Below, in pieces: positions 45,525 to 57,400 of a DNA stretch of 64,000 bases. Source of the stretch: Bactericera cockerelli. Taxonomy: Eukaryota; Arthropoda; Insecta; Hemiptera; Triozidae. The stretch spans positions 18,233,084-18,297,083 of the forward strand of contig CM044964.1 in NCBI GenBank assembly GCA_024516035.1, written 5' to 3'. The stretch's first letter is position 1. Each line of letters begins with the position of its first letter. Made by a program: the position numbers and the translations under genes. Below the pieces are notes generated by a model. That model searched no databases and had not been told where the DNA came from. It worked only from the letters and a program-made list of their open reading frames with translations.

Positions 45525-45690
45525 GAGATTGCCATAGGCAATAACCCCGCCCTTTAGTTAGGACTAATGTTTTTATATAATATTTTCTATTCTTTTTCAT
45601 TTTTATTGTATACATTGTTTCCATTTTTTCCATTGTTAAAATAATTATTTGCATGTACATAATGTCCATTTATACCTAATAAAGCGTTGT
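45525..45690 (+). mobile_element. LINE 3' end (ATTGCCATAGGCAAT hairpin type)
   Basis: GGTGGAAGAGATTGCCATAG, GCAATAACCCCGCCCTTTAG, then AATAAAGCGTTGTATAATAA. Confidence 0.6.
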
Positions 45691-46744
45691 ATAATAATAA
45701 TAATAACAAAGAATTTATCATTTATTAGCATTTTTATTATGATAAACATAAATATGATAACTTTTGCCTCAACTATTTTCACATAATTTTTTATCTTATT
45801 ACAAGAATACAGGTATTATATCTTCGCTGAGGAATAGCGCTCAACTAACGGAGCTACGATTTTTATTCCTCCCCTCAACAGAAAAGTTATTCCTCCCCTC
45901 AGCAGACGGTTACTTTTTCACTTTTTAATTTCCACTGACTCTACCTCCTCAGCTCTCGAAAGTTTTTCTTTGTGATATTATTAGAAAGTTCAAGATCAGA
46001 TTTGATATAATTTGTTGGTGGAAGATAAGTGACTTCCCTTAACCTTCCGCTTTATTCCTGAAATCCATTTTTATTTATTATGATTTTTTTTGCGAAGGGA
46101 AATCTTCCTCACAGGCAGGAAAATTAACTGGTCTGGAACGTTGCACAGCTTTCTTTATCTCTTGAAAATAAGTCAAATTCCACCCCTGTTGTGGTACTAT
46201 TTACGAATTTGTAAATCTTTATTGGGTACAAGCGCAGTGATTGTAAAATTCATAAAAGGAGGGTTAGAACCAAAAAATAAAAAAAAATAAAAAAAATCAG
46301 TATCGCTAACTGTTAAATTTCGATATCGCTAACCATTTGAAAGTATGAAACTGCTTAGTTTGATTTCTTGCTAAATTTGTAAATGGGAATTATATCCACC
46401 TACTAAATTTTAGTTTAACCCAAAGTATTGTTTTTGAATTATACCTACCTGTTTTGTGTATGAAGGCTTGGGGCCGGGCTGTCTCTTTCTTTGAACAGGG
46501 CGTTCTTCACACCTCGGCTGAGGTGTTTATCATTTAAGCTGAACTATGAAGAATGGGCAGATTGAGCAATTTGAAAGCTTTAACCACATGTAAGTTGCAA
46601 TCAGAAAGTCATGAATTGTTCTCTAAGTTTAGTAGGTACCTAGTATTCAATACATTATTTCATTAATGTATTGAATATTAATTAAGGCGATAATTTGATC
46701 CGTGCCATTGGCACTAAATAATTTTTGGTGTATAGAAAATACAT

Positions 46745-46870
46745 AGGGATTCAACGCGGCAATGCAGCCTGTACTCTTGGAACTCTACCACATGTCAGTG
46801 GTATGGACCAAGTATACACTATACAATACATGTATAAAACCTTCAACAGATGTGTTATATTAAATTAATG
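46745..46870 (+). mobile_element. Likely LINE 3' end (GCGGCAATGCAGCCTG type)
   Basis: Clean right-arm copy; the left-arm counterpart at 20,440-20,560 is its inverted duplicate. Confidence 0.55.
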
Positions 46871-47302
46871 TTTCTTTCATTAAGATGTAAACGGTGTAGG
46901 CTCTTTAGGTATGCAAATTGTTTTTACTATTAGAATACCCTTTGATAATGAAGAAAAACATAAAAAAGACAATAAATGTCGAAAGCTTTTCTTCTAAATT
47001 GATGACCTTTTTTGATAATATCTTAGACTAAAGCTAAATCTCGAATTCAGATCACGTAAAGATACCCAGATTTTTGGATTGGAAATGGAAAGACGAGATA
47101 GAAATCAGAAGGGATTGAAGGAGAGAAAGTGCTTATGGTGCTTAAAAAAGAGAAAAATCTGAGATGTTTTCCAAGATCCGAAGATTTGAATTGTAAATTG
47201 AGAAAGTTATGTTAGGTTTGTGTTGGTATGAGCAGTAGCGGTATTGTAATTGTACCCCTGATTTTATAGATAATAATTTTATTAGTACTAAAATTATTGT
47301 TG

Positions 47303-47477
47303 GTCAGCCTCCGTGGCGTAACGGTTGTGACTACTGCACGTAGTCCAGAGATCCTGAGTTCGATTCGCGGTCGGGGCAGAATTTTCTGAAAATTCTGTTC
47401 CCTCCGTACACGTGAGGCTGGTACGATTCCCAGCGAATGGAGGGTAAAACCCCCGTCCTCATGCAGGACGTTAAGTA
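47303..47477 (+). mobile_element. tRNA-headed SINE with the shared body, clean copy in the right arm
   Basis: GTCAGCCTCCGTGGCGTAAC head, B-box GAGTTCGATTCGCGG, CCAGCGAATGGAGGGTAAAA tail module, then CCCCCGTCCTCATGCAGGAC. Its left-arm counterpart is at 19,796-19,970 on the other strand. Confidence 0.85.
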
Positions 47478-47849
47478 GAGTCCAGTCGTAAAAACGTGCC
47501 GAAACCAACCAACCACAACAACGAGATTGAACAACGTCGACCCTTCTTAAGAATGATAAGATAGAGTAAAAGAAGAAGAGTACTACTTATTGTTGGTTGC
47601 TCATTAGTCTAGGGCGGAATTTCTCAGCAACCACATTCAATTTGTAAAAAAAAGTTTCAAAATTCAATTAAGAGCAAAAATATTGAACTTACAATTTATT
47701 TTACTTGGAAAATACTTCCAATATCCCAATACCCAATTAGGTAGGTAATAATAATAAAAATAACAAAAATAATAATACTCTTTAGTGGTTACCACAAGCA
47801 TTTTCTACCACCTAACCCTCAATACTACTAGGTAGGTGAATTATCCAAT

Positions 47850-48065
47850 GCCACCGTGGCCGAGTGAGGATATTTTCGTTAGATATTTTCTGCTCCGTAC
47901 TTGGATGTTCGGGGTACACTCATACCTCGTGAGGAAAAATAAGTAGCTGCTTTGATGTGAAGCAGTGGCCGAATCATTGGCAAAAAAATAATACAAGATA
48001 TTGTAAATTAAAGTGGTAAAGTCCTACGATTCTTTGCTACCCACTAAAAATGTGACATAATAACA
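47850..48065 (+). mobile_element. tRNA-derived SINE, CCGTGGCCGAGTG family, head deleted
   Basis: CCACCGTGGCCGAGTGAGGA then a jump to the body (ACTCATACCTCGTGAGGAAA) and tail with CTACCCACTAAAAATGTGAC. A damaged counterpart is near 19,200-19,410 in the left arm. Confidence 0.75.
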
Positions 48066-50034
48066 TATTCTTATTACATTTTGTTTGTATTAATAACACA
48101 TTTAAAGTTTCTAATACGACCTTAGTAGTTGAAATGTTGTTCCTAATTTAGGCAATCTTCTTCTTTCACTGTGCCTTTTCCCAAACCTACTAGATGTCAG
48201 CATTGGAGTACCATTTCCACATGGTTGAGATTTTTTGGTTCTGGAACTTAAACTTCCGCATTTTACTCCTAGACGTTCTTCCGCACAGGAAAAGTAACAA
48301 GGGCGCCAATTGTTTACGTCTTTTGGCCTGACAAAGCTGGTGCTGGCACATCCCACTTCCTACATTTACCAACTTAAAACTACTTAAAACGGGAGCTTGA
48401 ATTGCCAGTTGCCACGCTTTTAATTGCATCTCAGCATCCTACGCCGCGACCTCGCTTTCCAAAGACACAGGAGTATCGCTTTCAGTCTCTCCTGCCTTGT
48501 GTGTTAAGCGTGCTCTCCTAATGAGAAACAGATTTAAGAGAAAAATTCCGTATTCCAAGCAGAAACGTGCAATTTCGTCGCCCCCGAAGCACTTCTGCCG
48601 TTTTCGCAACATGTGCTGAAAATTATGCACAGCAGTGCACTCGAAACTTTCTGTAATCTTCTACAAAGAGAACCTGCGCCCTGCGGAGCTCAGCCACTTG
48701 CGACGTCGCCGGCTCTGTTTGGACAACATGCTCAGAGCTCTTGTACTTTCAAAGCAGGAAATTGAGGGAAATCTTACGTGAGAGATTCATCAAATAGACG
48801 TAGGGGTGAAATGTTATGCCGTATTACTTCCGAGAAATTTCTAATATTAGAAATCGGAAGTATTGTGTTCGTTTTTGTAAAAAAAAATATTTTTTTGCTC
48901 CGATTTCAATTTTTTTCATATTTCTGGACGTTTCATAACCTACTGAGTAAATTTGGTTTTGTGTCCGTCTGTCGGTCTGTCGGTCTGTCTGTCGGTCTGT
49001 TAAAATGATTCCTTGTAACGCGCAAATCTCGGAAACTACTCGACCGATTTTGATGAAATTTTGCACACATCTAGGAGACATTCTGTAGATGGTCCCATTT
49101 TAAATTCATCGAATGCATACCAGCGGTTCTGGGTGAAAGAGACCATGCGCCTGACCACTAACTTTTTACTTAAACGCTTATATCTCGTGAACGGTACACC
49201 CGATTTCGATGAAATTTTGTAATAATATGCATATTATTGTTTTACATATGTTATTTATATTTATTTATAAATTAATTATAATTTGACTCTGATATTTAAG
49301 AAAATCCGAAATTTTTGACAAAAAAGTAAAAAAATAAGGACCACGACTTGCCGATACAGAATTTTTTGTGGAATTTAGAATGTAAAAAAAAACAATATTC
49401 TACCATATAAAACAAATTTGAAGAAAATCGGTTGAGCCGTTTTGGAAATACAAGTAATTTTGTATAAAATCTCAAAATTGGCACGTGTTTACAATGTGAA
49501 GCAATCACGAGGAAGTATTGAGTCCATAATTGGCAGTGTTTTTTTCTTTCTAACCAAAAAAAATTCTAGGTTAGGTTTCTTCCAAATATTTCCATTTTAT
49601 TCCAAGGTCAACTTCAACACATTCGTGAAAGAAAAATGCGTTTCTGTACTTTTAAAGATAAACAATGGACTTAACCTATAAAAGAACTGGAAGCAAGAAT
49701 TTTCTACTTCCATTTGGGTTAAGGAAATTTTTGGGTTAAGGAAAAGAAAAATGACTTGCTTCCAGTTTGGTTCATTTTATTCCCGTTTGGTTAACTTTGG
49801 TTAGAAAGAAAAATACGGCTTTAGTACGCCCCCTCGTGGTTCACCCTGGGCAACGCATTGACATGTGGCTAAAGTACTCACAATTTTGGCGATCAGACAA
49901 TCACTGCCATCAGATTTCCTGATCAAGTTTATCACACATGTTTTCTCACTTTGAGATGTGTAAATAAGCCATACGATAAATAAAAATAACGTTGATATCA
50001 GATGTATTTCTCAGCAACTAACATCAGGGAGTAG

Positions 50035-50215
50035 TGAAACAGGGAGTAGAGCAGCATTGGCTTGGTTCTGGCGGCCCTTGTCCATTATTAGCCTCCTTGT
50101 AAAGACAGTGGTAGAATTGCAGAGTCATTCCTCCACTGTCTGGCTACCATCGTTCACAATGACGCCACCCTATGATAATGATGATGAACATCAATAAATA
50201 AAAGTTTGCTATATG
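50035..50215 (+). repeat. Dispersed repeat with (GAT)n tail, copy 2
   Basis: GTAGAGCAGCATTGGCTTGG to CACCCTATGATAATGATGATG. Followed directly by a third copy that a hAT element interrupts (50,210-50,233 and 51,288-51,450). Confidence 0.8.
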
Positions 50216-50233
50216 GGACTATGAACTGGGAAT

Positions 50234-51287
50234 TAGTGATGGACGCGGTGCGGTGCGGTGCGAATTTTGGCTCTGATTCGCACCGCACCGCAAACTGCGG
50301 TGCGATTAAAGATAAGAAGTCGCACCGCGCCGAAATGCGCGGTGCGGTGGCAGTCTAAAATCGCAACCGCAATATTTTTTAATCGCACCGCACCGCACAC
50401 CGCGCGGTGATCACCGCATGCACCGCGGTGTAAAATTAAATAAATAATATTTAAAATTAAATACTATTTACCTCTCTAAGGTTAGGTAATATCTTTAGGA
50501 AAAACAAAAGCTATTATAGGAATATTTTTTATTGTACCCGTATGGCTCCTAACAGCCGTTAAAAAAACAGCCCTATATGGACAAATTCTACAACACTTCC
50601 AGAGTGGACTGTGGCCTAAAGGTGAAGGAACAGCCCTTATACTGCTTATAGCTATCCAATATTTTTTTTTTTTTTTTAGCAAATAGAAAATAGGTACCTA
50701 CATAATTATATTTCAACAAAGTTAAAAATAAAAAAAACAAGAATTGGTACATATTTTGGTAATTTTATAATGGTACTGCTTGTACCCTCTCAATGGTTTA
50801 TTGGGCAAAAATTATAAATAAAAAAATTATAATCAAAAAAAGATAGTACGATAGCAAAGATATACGTTAAAGTCCTATAATTCTGCGCTACCCACTAAAA
50901 ATTGTGATATTATATATATACAGGGCGAGTCAAATCAAACGATATATTCGAATAACTCAAAGAATATTGGAGTTACAAAGAAGTTTTTTCTTACAAATTC
51001 TTCACGATTTTTGGGGAGCACTTGTTGTTGATTTGAAATTCCCAACAAAAAAACTACTTTTTTGGGACATAATCAACTCTGAACTCAAAATTACATGTTT
51101 ATATCTTGTAGTGCGGTGCGCGGTGAAAATCGCACCGCACCGCATGCGATGCGGTGAAAAATCAAAAACCGCAACCGCGCGGTGCGATTAAATTTCTCAA
51201 TTATGAAAACCGCGCACCGCACCGCAAGCGCGGTGCGATTTTTCACCGCGATTTATCACCGCGGTGCGATTTTTTTGTCCATCACTA
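50234..51287. mobile_element. Non-autonomous hAT-type transposon with 8-bp target duplication
   Basis: Perfect 11-bp inverted termini TAGTGATGGAC / GTCCATCACTA, bounded by the 8-bp direct repeat CTGGGAAT at 50226-50233 and 51288-51295. Both ends are packed with GCGGTGCG / CGCACCGC repeats, as for subterminal transposase sites. The interior (about 50,430-51,105) is AT-rich, includes a fragment like a tRNA-SINE tail (about 50,865-50,915), and has no transposase ORF. The related repeat at 39,960 shows the uninterrupted site. Confidence 0.92.
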
Positions 51288-51450
51288 CTGGGAATAGACC
51301 AGCATTGGCTTGGGGGCCCTTGTCAATTATTAGCCTCCTTGTATAGACAGTGGTAGAAGTGCTGAGTCATTCCTCCACTGTCTGGCTACCATCGTTCACG
51401 TTGACGCCACCCTATGATGATGATGAACATCAATAAGTAAAAGTTTGTTA
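51288..51450 (+). repeat. Dispersed repeat with (GAT)n tail, copy 3 (3' part after the hAT insertion)
   Basis: ATAGACCAGCATTGGCTTGG, GTCAATTATTAGCCTCCTTG, CACCCTATGATGATGATGAA. Its 5' part is on the other side of the transposon at 50,210-50,233. Confidence 0.8.
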
Positions 51451-52317
51451 TAACCATGAGGAGGTGGTCTCGTAACTTGGAGGTTGGTGGTTCTAACTTT
51501 TACTTAGGATAGATGTTCGGTAGCAAGGAAAAGCAAGAAAAAAGGGACACGGAGGGCTGTATAAAAGCCGTGGCCTTTGGATAGTTAGCTTTTTGGTTTT
51601 GAGCAATTGACTTTAATTGGACTAGGATGGGGCTATTAATATTGTTCCGTTCACTTACATTGACTGATAGAGGTGTCCTGAGGGCAGACTCTCGAGGCTG
51701 GAAGTTCGAGAGCCTGCTACAACGAAGTTGAGGCTTTTCTTCGACTTGAATACAGGGTGTTAGGGATAAGGATATACAGTGTGTAACAATAGATCTAATG
51801 AAGCTTTCCTGAAACGCAAGCTTGATTAAAAGCTAAAGAGTTTTCAGAAGAAACTCAACAGTCGGACTTGTAACTACACTAAAAGGACACAGATTATTAT
51901 ATTTCTCGCTCATGTCATTATGCATAAAAACATATTTTGAGGTTTTCCGTAAGACAATTTTAGAATTTTTTAATCCCCAAGTGAAGAAATAACGACGCTA
52001 ACAAAGAAAATGGCGTCTTATTTCATTGAAACAACATTGCCTTAAATATCTTAATTAAAAATTAAGAACTTAGTATGCTATGCAATGTCATGCTCTTATT
52101 CTTAACATGACTGTTTTGATGTTATAAAGAGAAAATAGAGAATACAATAAATTACTCCTATTCTCTCTTTTTATCTCTCTCTCTCTCTCTTTCTCTTTCT
52201 CTTTTTCTTTCTCTTCATCTTGCTATTCCCGACCAAATGGAGTAGGTAGATGACAGAATGGTTCATAATTTTTACGTGTCTGAAAAGATATTAGGATTTA
52301 GATAGAGAGAAAGATGT

Positions 52318-52537
52318 TGCAAAAGAGGGAGAGAGGAGAGAGAGAGAGAGGAGAAAGAGAGTGAGAGAAGAGAAAAAAAAAGAGAGAGAGAGAGGAGAAA
52401 GAGAGTGAGAGAAGAGAAAGAAAGAGAGAGAGAGAGAGAGGAGAAAGAGAGTGAGAGAAGAGAAAGAAAAAGAGAGAGAGAGAGGAGAAAGAGAGTGAGA
52501 GAAGAGAAAGAAAGAGAGAGAGAGGGAGAGGAGAAAG

Positions 52538-52580
<43 letters not shown>

Positions 52581-52585
52581 AAGAG
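52318..52585 (+). repeat. GA-rich tract
   Basis: Units GAGAAAGAGAGTGAGAGAAGA; ends in a fragment ACTTGGATGGGTAACTATA reminiscent of the 5S SINE C-box. Confidence 0.85.
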
Positions 52586-53019
52586 GCGAGGTAAGGACTT
52601 GGATGGGTAACTATATAATTTCGCGAACCTTGGTAAGGCGATATTCGAGTCTAGAATTTTTTCCTGGACTCAACAAAGAGTTTTTCCTGAAAAGCAAAGG
52701 AAAAGAAAGCCTAGTGTGAGAAAAAGAGAAGATATGGAAAAGCATGGGTGAAAATGATAAGGCGGGGGCAGGGTCCAGGGAATGAGATTTGGTGATTATT
52801 CTTGTTTAAACAAAAGTAAACCTCCCGAAGAAAATGACTTTTCATTCACATTTTCGCCGATTGTTTTCTCCCCCCCCCGCCTCTGCCTTTCTCTCATTCT
52901 ATCCATCCTTTTTCGCTCCCTCTTTTGTTTAATTTTTCTCCAGTTCCTCCTTATATGTATTTATATCTTAATCTAAAATAAATTAAAAAGAAAGAGCAAG
53001 CAACGAAATAAAGAATGTT

Positions 53020-53450
53020 GAACCTCTCTCTCTCTCCTTCTCTTTCTCTTCTCTCTTTTTCTTTCTCCTCTCTATCTCTTTCTCTTCTCTCACTCTCTTT
53101 CTCCTCTCTCTCTCTCTCTTTCTCTTCTCTCACTCTCTTTCTCTCCTCTCTCTCTCTCTTTCTCTTCTCTCACTCTCTCTTCTCTCTCTTTCTCTTCTCT
53201 CACTCTCTTTCTCCTCTCTTCTCTCACTCTCTTTCTCTCCTCTCTCACTCTCTTTCTCTTTCTCTTTGTCTTTCTCTTTCTCTTCTCTCACTCTCTTTCT
53301 CTCTCTCTTTCTCTTCTCTCACTCTCTTTCTCCTCTCTCTCTCACTCTCTTTCTCTCCTCTCTCACTCTCTTTCTCCTCTCTCACTCTCTTTCTCTCTCT
53401 CTCTGTCTTTCTCTTCTCTCACCCTCTGTCTCCTCTCTATTTCTTTATTC
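53020..53450 (+). repeat. CT-rich tract
   Basis: TCTCACTCTCTTTCTC units; inverted partner of 16,318-16,680. Confidence 0.9.
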
Positions 53451-53967
53451 TTCTGCAATAAAATCATGGAATCAAAGTAATATTTTTATATTGTTTTGTT
53501 TTTCTCCAATGTTTATAAATAAAAAAAATCTGGTGTAAACATCACACGACTTTCCTTATCCCCCAAAAAGAAGTCGAATTCCGCCACTGGTGACTCAACG
53601 GTAACGGATGGTTAAAAATCAGTGCCAAATTCGTAATCAGCACCTTAAAATCATTGGATTTGATATGTCGTAACCCCCATCTGGGGTAAATAATAAAAAA
53701 GTTAGTCCAAGCGGGTCCCCCCAAAATACCGGTAAATTGAGGCCGGGTTCCAAAAAGTTCAAGATATCAAAAAAATGATGAGAATAGACCCCTATTATTT
53801 TTTTAATCCGAGAAAATGTTGTTCTCTAACTTTTTTTGTATCTTTAACCAATTTAAAGAAGCGGCGCTTGCGGCTAATATTTGCGGCCCTGCGGCCGCAG
53901 AATGCGGCCGATTTCAACCAAAAGTTTCATGGTTTGTCTGGTGTAAAAAATAAATTACCATACCAAA

Positions 53968-54060
53968 TTTCAAGTCTCTAGCTCTTACCGTTCTTGAGAT
54001 ATTCTGTTTACACACACACACACACACACACAGACAGACAGACGCACGGACCAATGGCTG
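53968..54060 (+). repeat. CAAGTCTCTAGCT motif with (CA)n/(GACA)n
   Basis: ACCAAATTTCAAGTCTCTAG, CTCTTACCGTTCTTGAGATA, then CACACA and GACAGACAGACG. The same block is at 15,893-15,975 (+) and 54,445-54,535 (-). Confidence 0.75.
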
Positions 54061-55129
54061 AAAACAACTTTTTTGGTATCCTGAGGCTATGATTCGTCCA
54101 GAAATGTGAAAAACTGGGTAGGTCAAATTTTCGACGAATACAATACTTTCCTTATTATAGATAAGGAAAGTAAAAAATAGAGAGAAGAGAAAAGTAAAAA
54201 TATATTTTTACTTTCCTTATCGTATAATAATAAGCTAAGTATTGTATTTGTCGAAAATTTGACCTACCCAGTTTCTCACATTTCTGCCATAAAATATACA
54301 TATAAGACCTGTTTGACTGCTGGAGTAAAGGGACTCTTCAGTTTTACCTCGGCAGTATAAGCAAGGTATATTCTATTCTATTCTATTCTATTTCTGGACG
54401 AATCATATCCTCAAGATACCAAAAAAGTTGTTTTCGGCCATTGGTTCGTGCGTCTGTCCGTCTGTCCGCTCGTCTGTCTGTCTGTGAACACAATATCTCG
54501 ACAACGGTAAAAGCTAGAGACTTGAAATTTGGTATGTAAGTTTATTTTATTTAGGTACCACACGAACCACGAAACTTTTGGTTCAATAGGCCGCAATCTG
54601 GGGCCGCAGGGGCTCAAAAAAGTGCCGCAAGGGCCGTTCCTTTGCATTGGTTAAAGATACAAAAAGTTAGAACTTAGAATAAAAAATAATAAGGGTTTAC
54701 TCGGATCATTTTTGATATCTTGAATTTTTGGAACCTGGCCCCAATTACCAGTATTTTCGACGGTCCCACTTGGAGTAACTTTTTTATTATACATCTTATA
54801 TGGGGGTTGTGACATATGATAGGCTCATTGCGAATTTGACATTGCTTTTTGGCGAACTGTTACCGTTCAGTCACCAGTGACGGAATTTGACTTATTTTCC
54901 ACTAATAAGGAAAGTTGTGGGGTGTCACACCAATTTTTTCTTAAAGTTCAAAGAACTATTTCTCTTTTTGTTTTAAAAATTCTTTATTTATTCATTTTGC
55001 TGAATTTTTCTCTTAGTTGCTCTCTCTGTCTCTCTTTCCCTGTCTCTCTCTCTCTCTGTCTCTCTCTCTTTAACTCCCACGAACCCACATAATTAGAGTA
55101 ATTATTCATTTGTGTACACAGAAAGGGGG

Positions 55130-55243
55130 GGGGGAGGAGAGAAAGATAAAAAAGAGAATAATAGGAAGAAATTCAAATGAAGAGAAAGAGGAAGAGAGAC
55201 AGAGAAAGAGAAAAAGAAAGAAAAAGGAGAAAGAGAGAGAGAG

Positions 55244-55284
<41 letters not shown>

Positions 55285-55797
55285 AGCGAAAGAGAGAGAG
55301 AGAGGTTCAACATTCTTTGTTTCGTTGCTCTCTTTTTCTTTTTAATTTATTTCAAAAACAATGATGAATTTTGTTAATGACGGCCTATCTCCTCTCTTTC
55401 TTTCTACCATTTTTTTATCTCTCTCTCTCCCCCCACTCTCTCTCTCTCTGTCATCGTGTTTCTCTATTTCCCGCTATCCTAATTTTCTCTTTCTCTCTCA
55501 TACTTTTGCTCGTTATATCTCTTCACTCCTTCTAATTTCCTGTTCTCTTAAATAATTATCCTGTCTCTTCAATTATCTTTCAATGCCTGTCTTACAATCG
55601 TTCATCTTTCTTTTTACATAAAAAATAATAAAAGAGAAAGAGAAAGAGACAGAGACAGAGACAGAGACAGAGAAAGAGAAACAGAAACAGAAAGAGAAAC
55701 AGAAAGAGAAACAGAAAGAGAAAGAGAAAGAGAAAGAGAAACAGAAAGAGAAACAGAAAGAGAAAGAGAAAGAGAAACATAAAGAGAAAGAGAAATA
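55130..55797 (+). repeat. GA/CT tracts at the outer end of the right arm
   Basis: GA-rich 55,130-55,310, CT-rich 55,390-55,530 and AGAGAAACAGAA 55,625-55,797, mirrored at 14,600-15,240. Confidence 0.88.
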
Positions 55798-55829
55798 ATG
55801 ATGATTTATAAGTTATGTACGAGCATAAT

Positions 55830-56600
55830 CAAACACCTCGGCCGAGGTGTGAAGAACGCCTATACAAAGAAAGAGACAGCCCGGCAGAGTGTAAGGTTAC
55901 GGAAAACATAGTTCCCATGCATTTCATGTACTTTCAGCCAGCGAAAAGTGCAACGTGAATTTCAAAAATTGCAATTTTTATTTTTTCGGAAATGGACTCT
56001 ACGCTGAAAAATAAATTGATTTGACTTTTTGTTTGACTTCCTAGGCCAACAGGAACCCTATTTTCGAGACCCCCCCCCCAACAATCGTGAAAAACATGAA
56101 AAGATTCATAATTTTGTTTTGTTTTTTTTTTTTTCTGTTTTTTTTTTCTTCATACGGATCCTTTGAGACCCGACATCGTGTCTTTAACATGGTACTGAAG
56201 ATTAAGTGAGGTGTCTAAAGTGATCAAGATATAATGGAGATGAGCCCGGACCAAAAAAAAATTCTAAATTATAAGCGGGCGGCCCATTTGGGCGGCCTCG
56301 GGTTTTGGGAGCCCAAATCGGGAATTGAAGGATAATACTAATCTTAAGTGGTATCAAATGAAAGATCTTGATGAGCAGATACCAAATTTATTGATTTTAT
56401 TCCTTCAACCAGTCCACTGGGTTGCACCTGGTGGCCTTTTCATTTTCTTTGGCGGGTAGGTACCTTCGAATCCTTAGCTTAGTGGTCAGATTTTGGCCAG
56501 TATGTATTTTTCGAGATGACCTCGCTCTCCCTCTCTCTGCAAAATTTTAATGTTTAAGTTTCCAAGTATTAGTTAGTTCATTTTCTGTCCAATTTTTAAG
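55830..56600. other. Spacer right of the inverted duplication
   Basis: Starts with the palindrome-bearing repeat AACACCTCGGCCGAGGTGTG (55,832). The rest is AT-rich without a gene. Confidence 0.6.
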
Positions 56601-56604
56601 AAGA

Positions 56605-56690
56605 CAACTTTGTCTATTGGTAGCGTGCCCGACCTGCCACCCAGTTAGCACGGGTTCGAATCCTGGCGGGGACGAAAGTTTTAGCTTTAT
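56605..56690 (+). mobile_element. tRNA-like SINE head
   Basis: TTGTCTATTGGTAGCGTGCC and B-box GGGTTCGAATCCTGGC, then TTTTAGC and TTCAATTTGGGCTTAACG. Repeated, damaged, at about 62,030. Confidence 0.65.
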
Positions 56691-56904
56691 TTTTTTCAAT
56701 TTGGGCTTAACGTTGTTCTGTTTTTTCCGCTCTTTATATTTCATGTTGATGACTACCCTCACGAGGAAAATTGTAGTCGTTGTAGAATCGGGCAATGACC
56801 TGTGGCGGCATTACGAGATTGATTTTGGACAATCATGGTTGGATGGAGATAAAATATGATGAATTAGCTCTCATAATGTCGATGCTAGTCACTAAAAGTT
56901 GTGA

Positions 56905-57045
56905 CAAAGTAGTGACCTTGGCCAAGTGGGTAGCATACTAGGCTTGCACGCGCGATGACTTGGGTTCGATCCCCATGAGGCCAGTTTTTTTTCTCTGTCC
57001 ATTATGCCCGGGGTACACTCATACCTCGTGAGGTATTGATAAGGG
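56905..57045 (+). mobile_element. tRNA-derived SINE, CCGTGGCCGAGTG-like
   Basis: AGTGACCTTGGCCAAGTGGG head, B-box TTGGGTTCGATCCCCATG, body GGGGTACACTCATACCTCGT. Confidence 0.75.
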
Positions 57046-57239
57046 ACGTCACCAACGAGTTCTCTCCCGACCCAAATTTTGGTCAGGTAGGTACCGCGAG
57101 TTCTCTCCCGCTCAAGGTTTTATCAACACCGAATTGTCTCCCGTCGCTTGCATTTTTACCTGAGTTTATACCTACATAGTTTAGGCCTTGCATAAATTTT
57201 ATAATAAAAACACCGAATAGGGATCATTCATATAGACCT

Positions 57240-57400
57240 AAGGCATGGCCTTCTATGTATTTACCTAACCCTACTATAAACCCGAACCATTGCCTTCTAT
57301 GTATTATCCCTAACCCTACTATATTCCTGAGGCATGGCCTTCTATGTATCTTACCTAACTATGTATCTTCTATGTATCTTCTATGTATCTTACCTAAAAA
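57240..57400 (+). repeat. Minisatellite GGCATGGCCTTCTATGTAT, about 50-bp units
   Basis: Three imperfect units (GGCATGGCCTTCTATG, ACCATTGCCTTCTATG, GGCATGGCCTTCTATG) with TAACCCTACTAT linkers, then short CTTCTATGTAT repeats. A related piece, AAGGCATTGCCTTTTATTAG, lies just beyond the LINE 3' end (60,415). Confidence 0.75.

Larger units (their letters stand above)
40911..45800. other. Upstream of the receptor: no recognised gene
   Basis: Outside the SINEs, LINE tails and GA tracts listed, 41,411-42,030, 42,245-43,420, 43,960-44,515 and 45,350-45,520 show nothing I can name. A CT-rich block is at 42,660-42,935. The receptor's untranslated first exon and promoter should lie here or beyond but cannot be placed by eye. 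Confidence 0.6.
45801..55829 (+). repeat. Right arm of the large inverted duplication, intact
   Basis: 10.0 kb, clean sequence. It contains LINE 3' ends, SINEs, a hAT element, the dispersed (GAT)n repeat and GA/CT tracts. The stretch 48,100-48,800 is GC-richer with several short broken frames that I do not recognise. No host gene seen. Confidence 0.92.

Noticed and set aside
50482..50682. 66-codon frame inside the hAT element as a transposase remnant
   Set aside because: No recognisable hAT motif, and too short.
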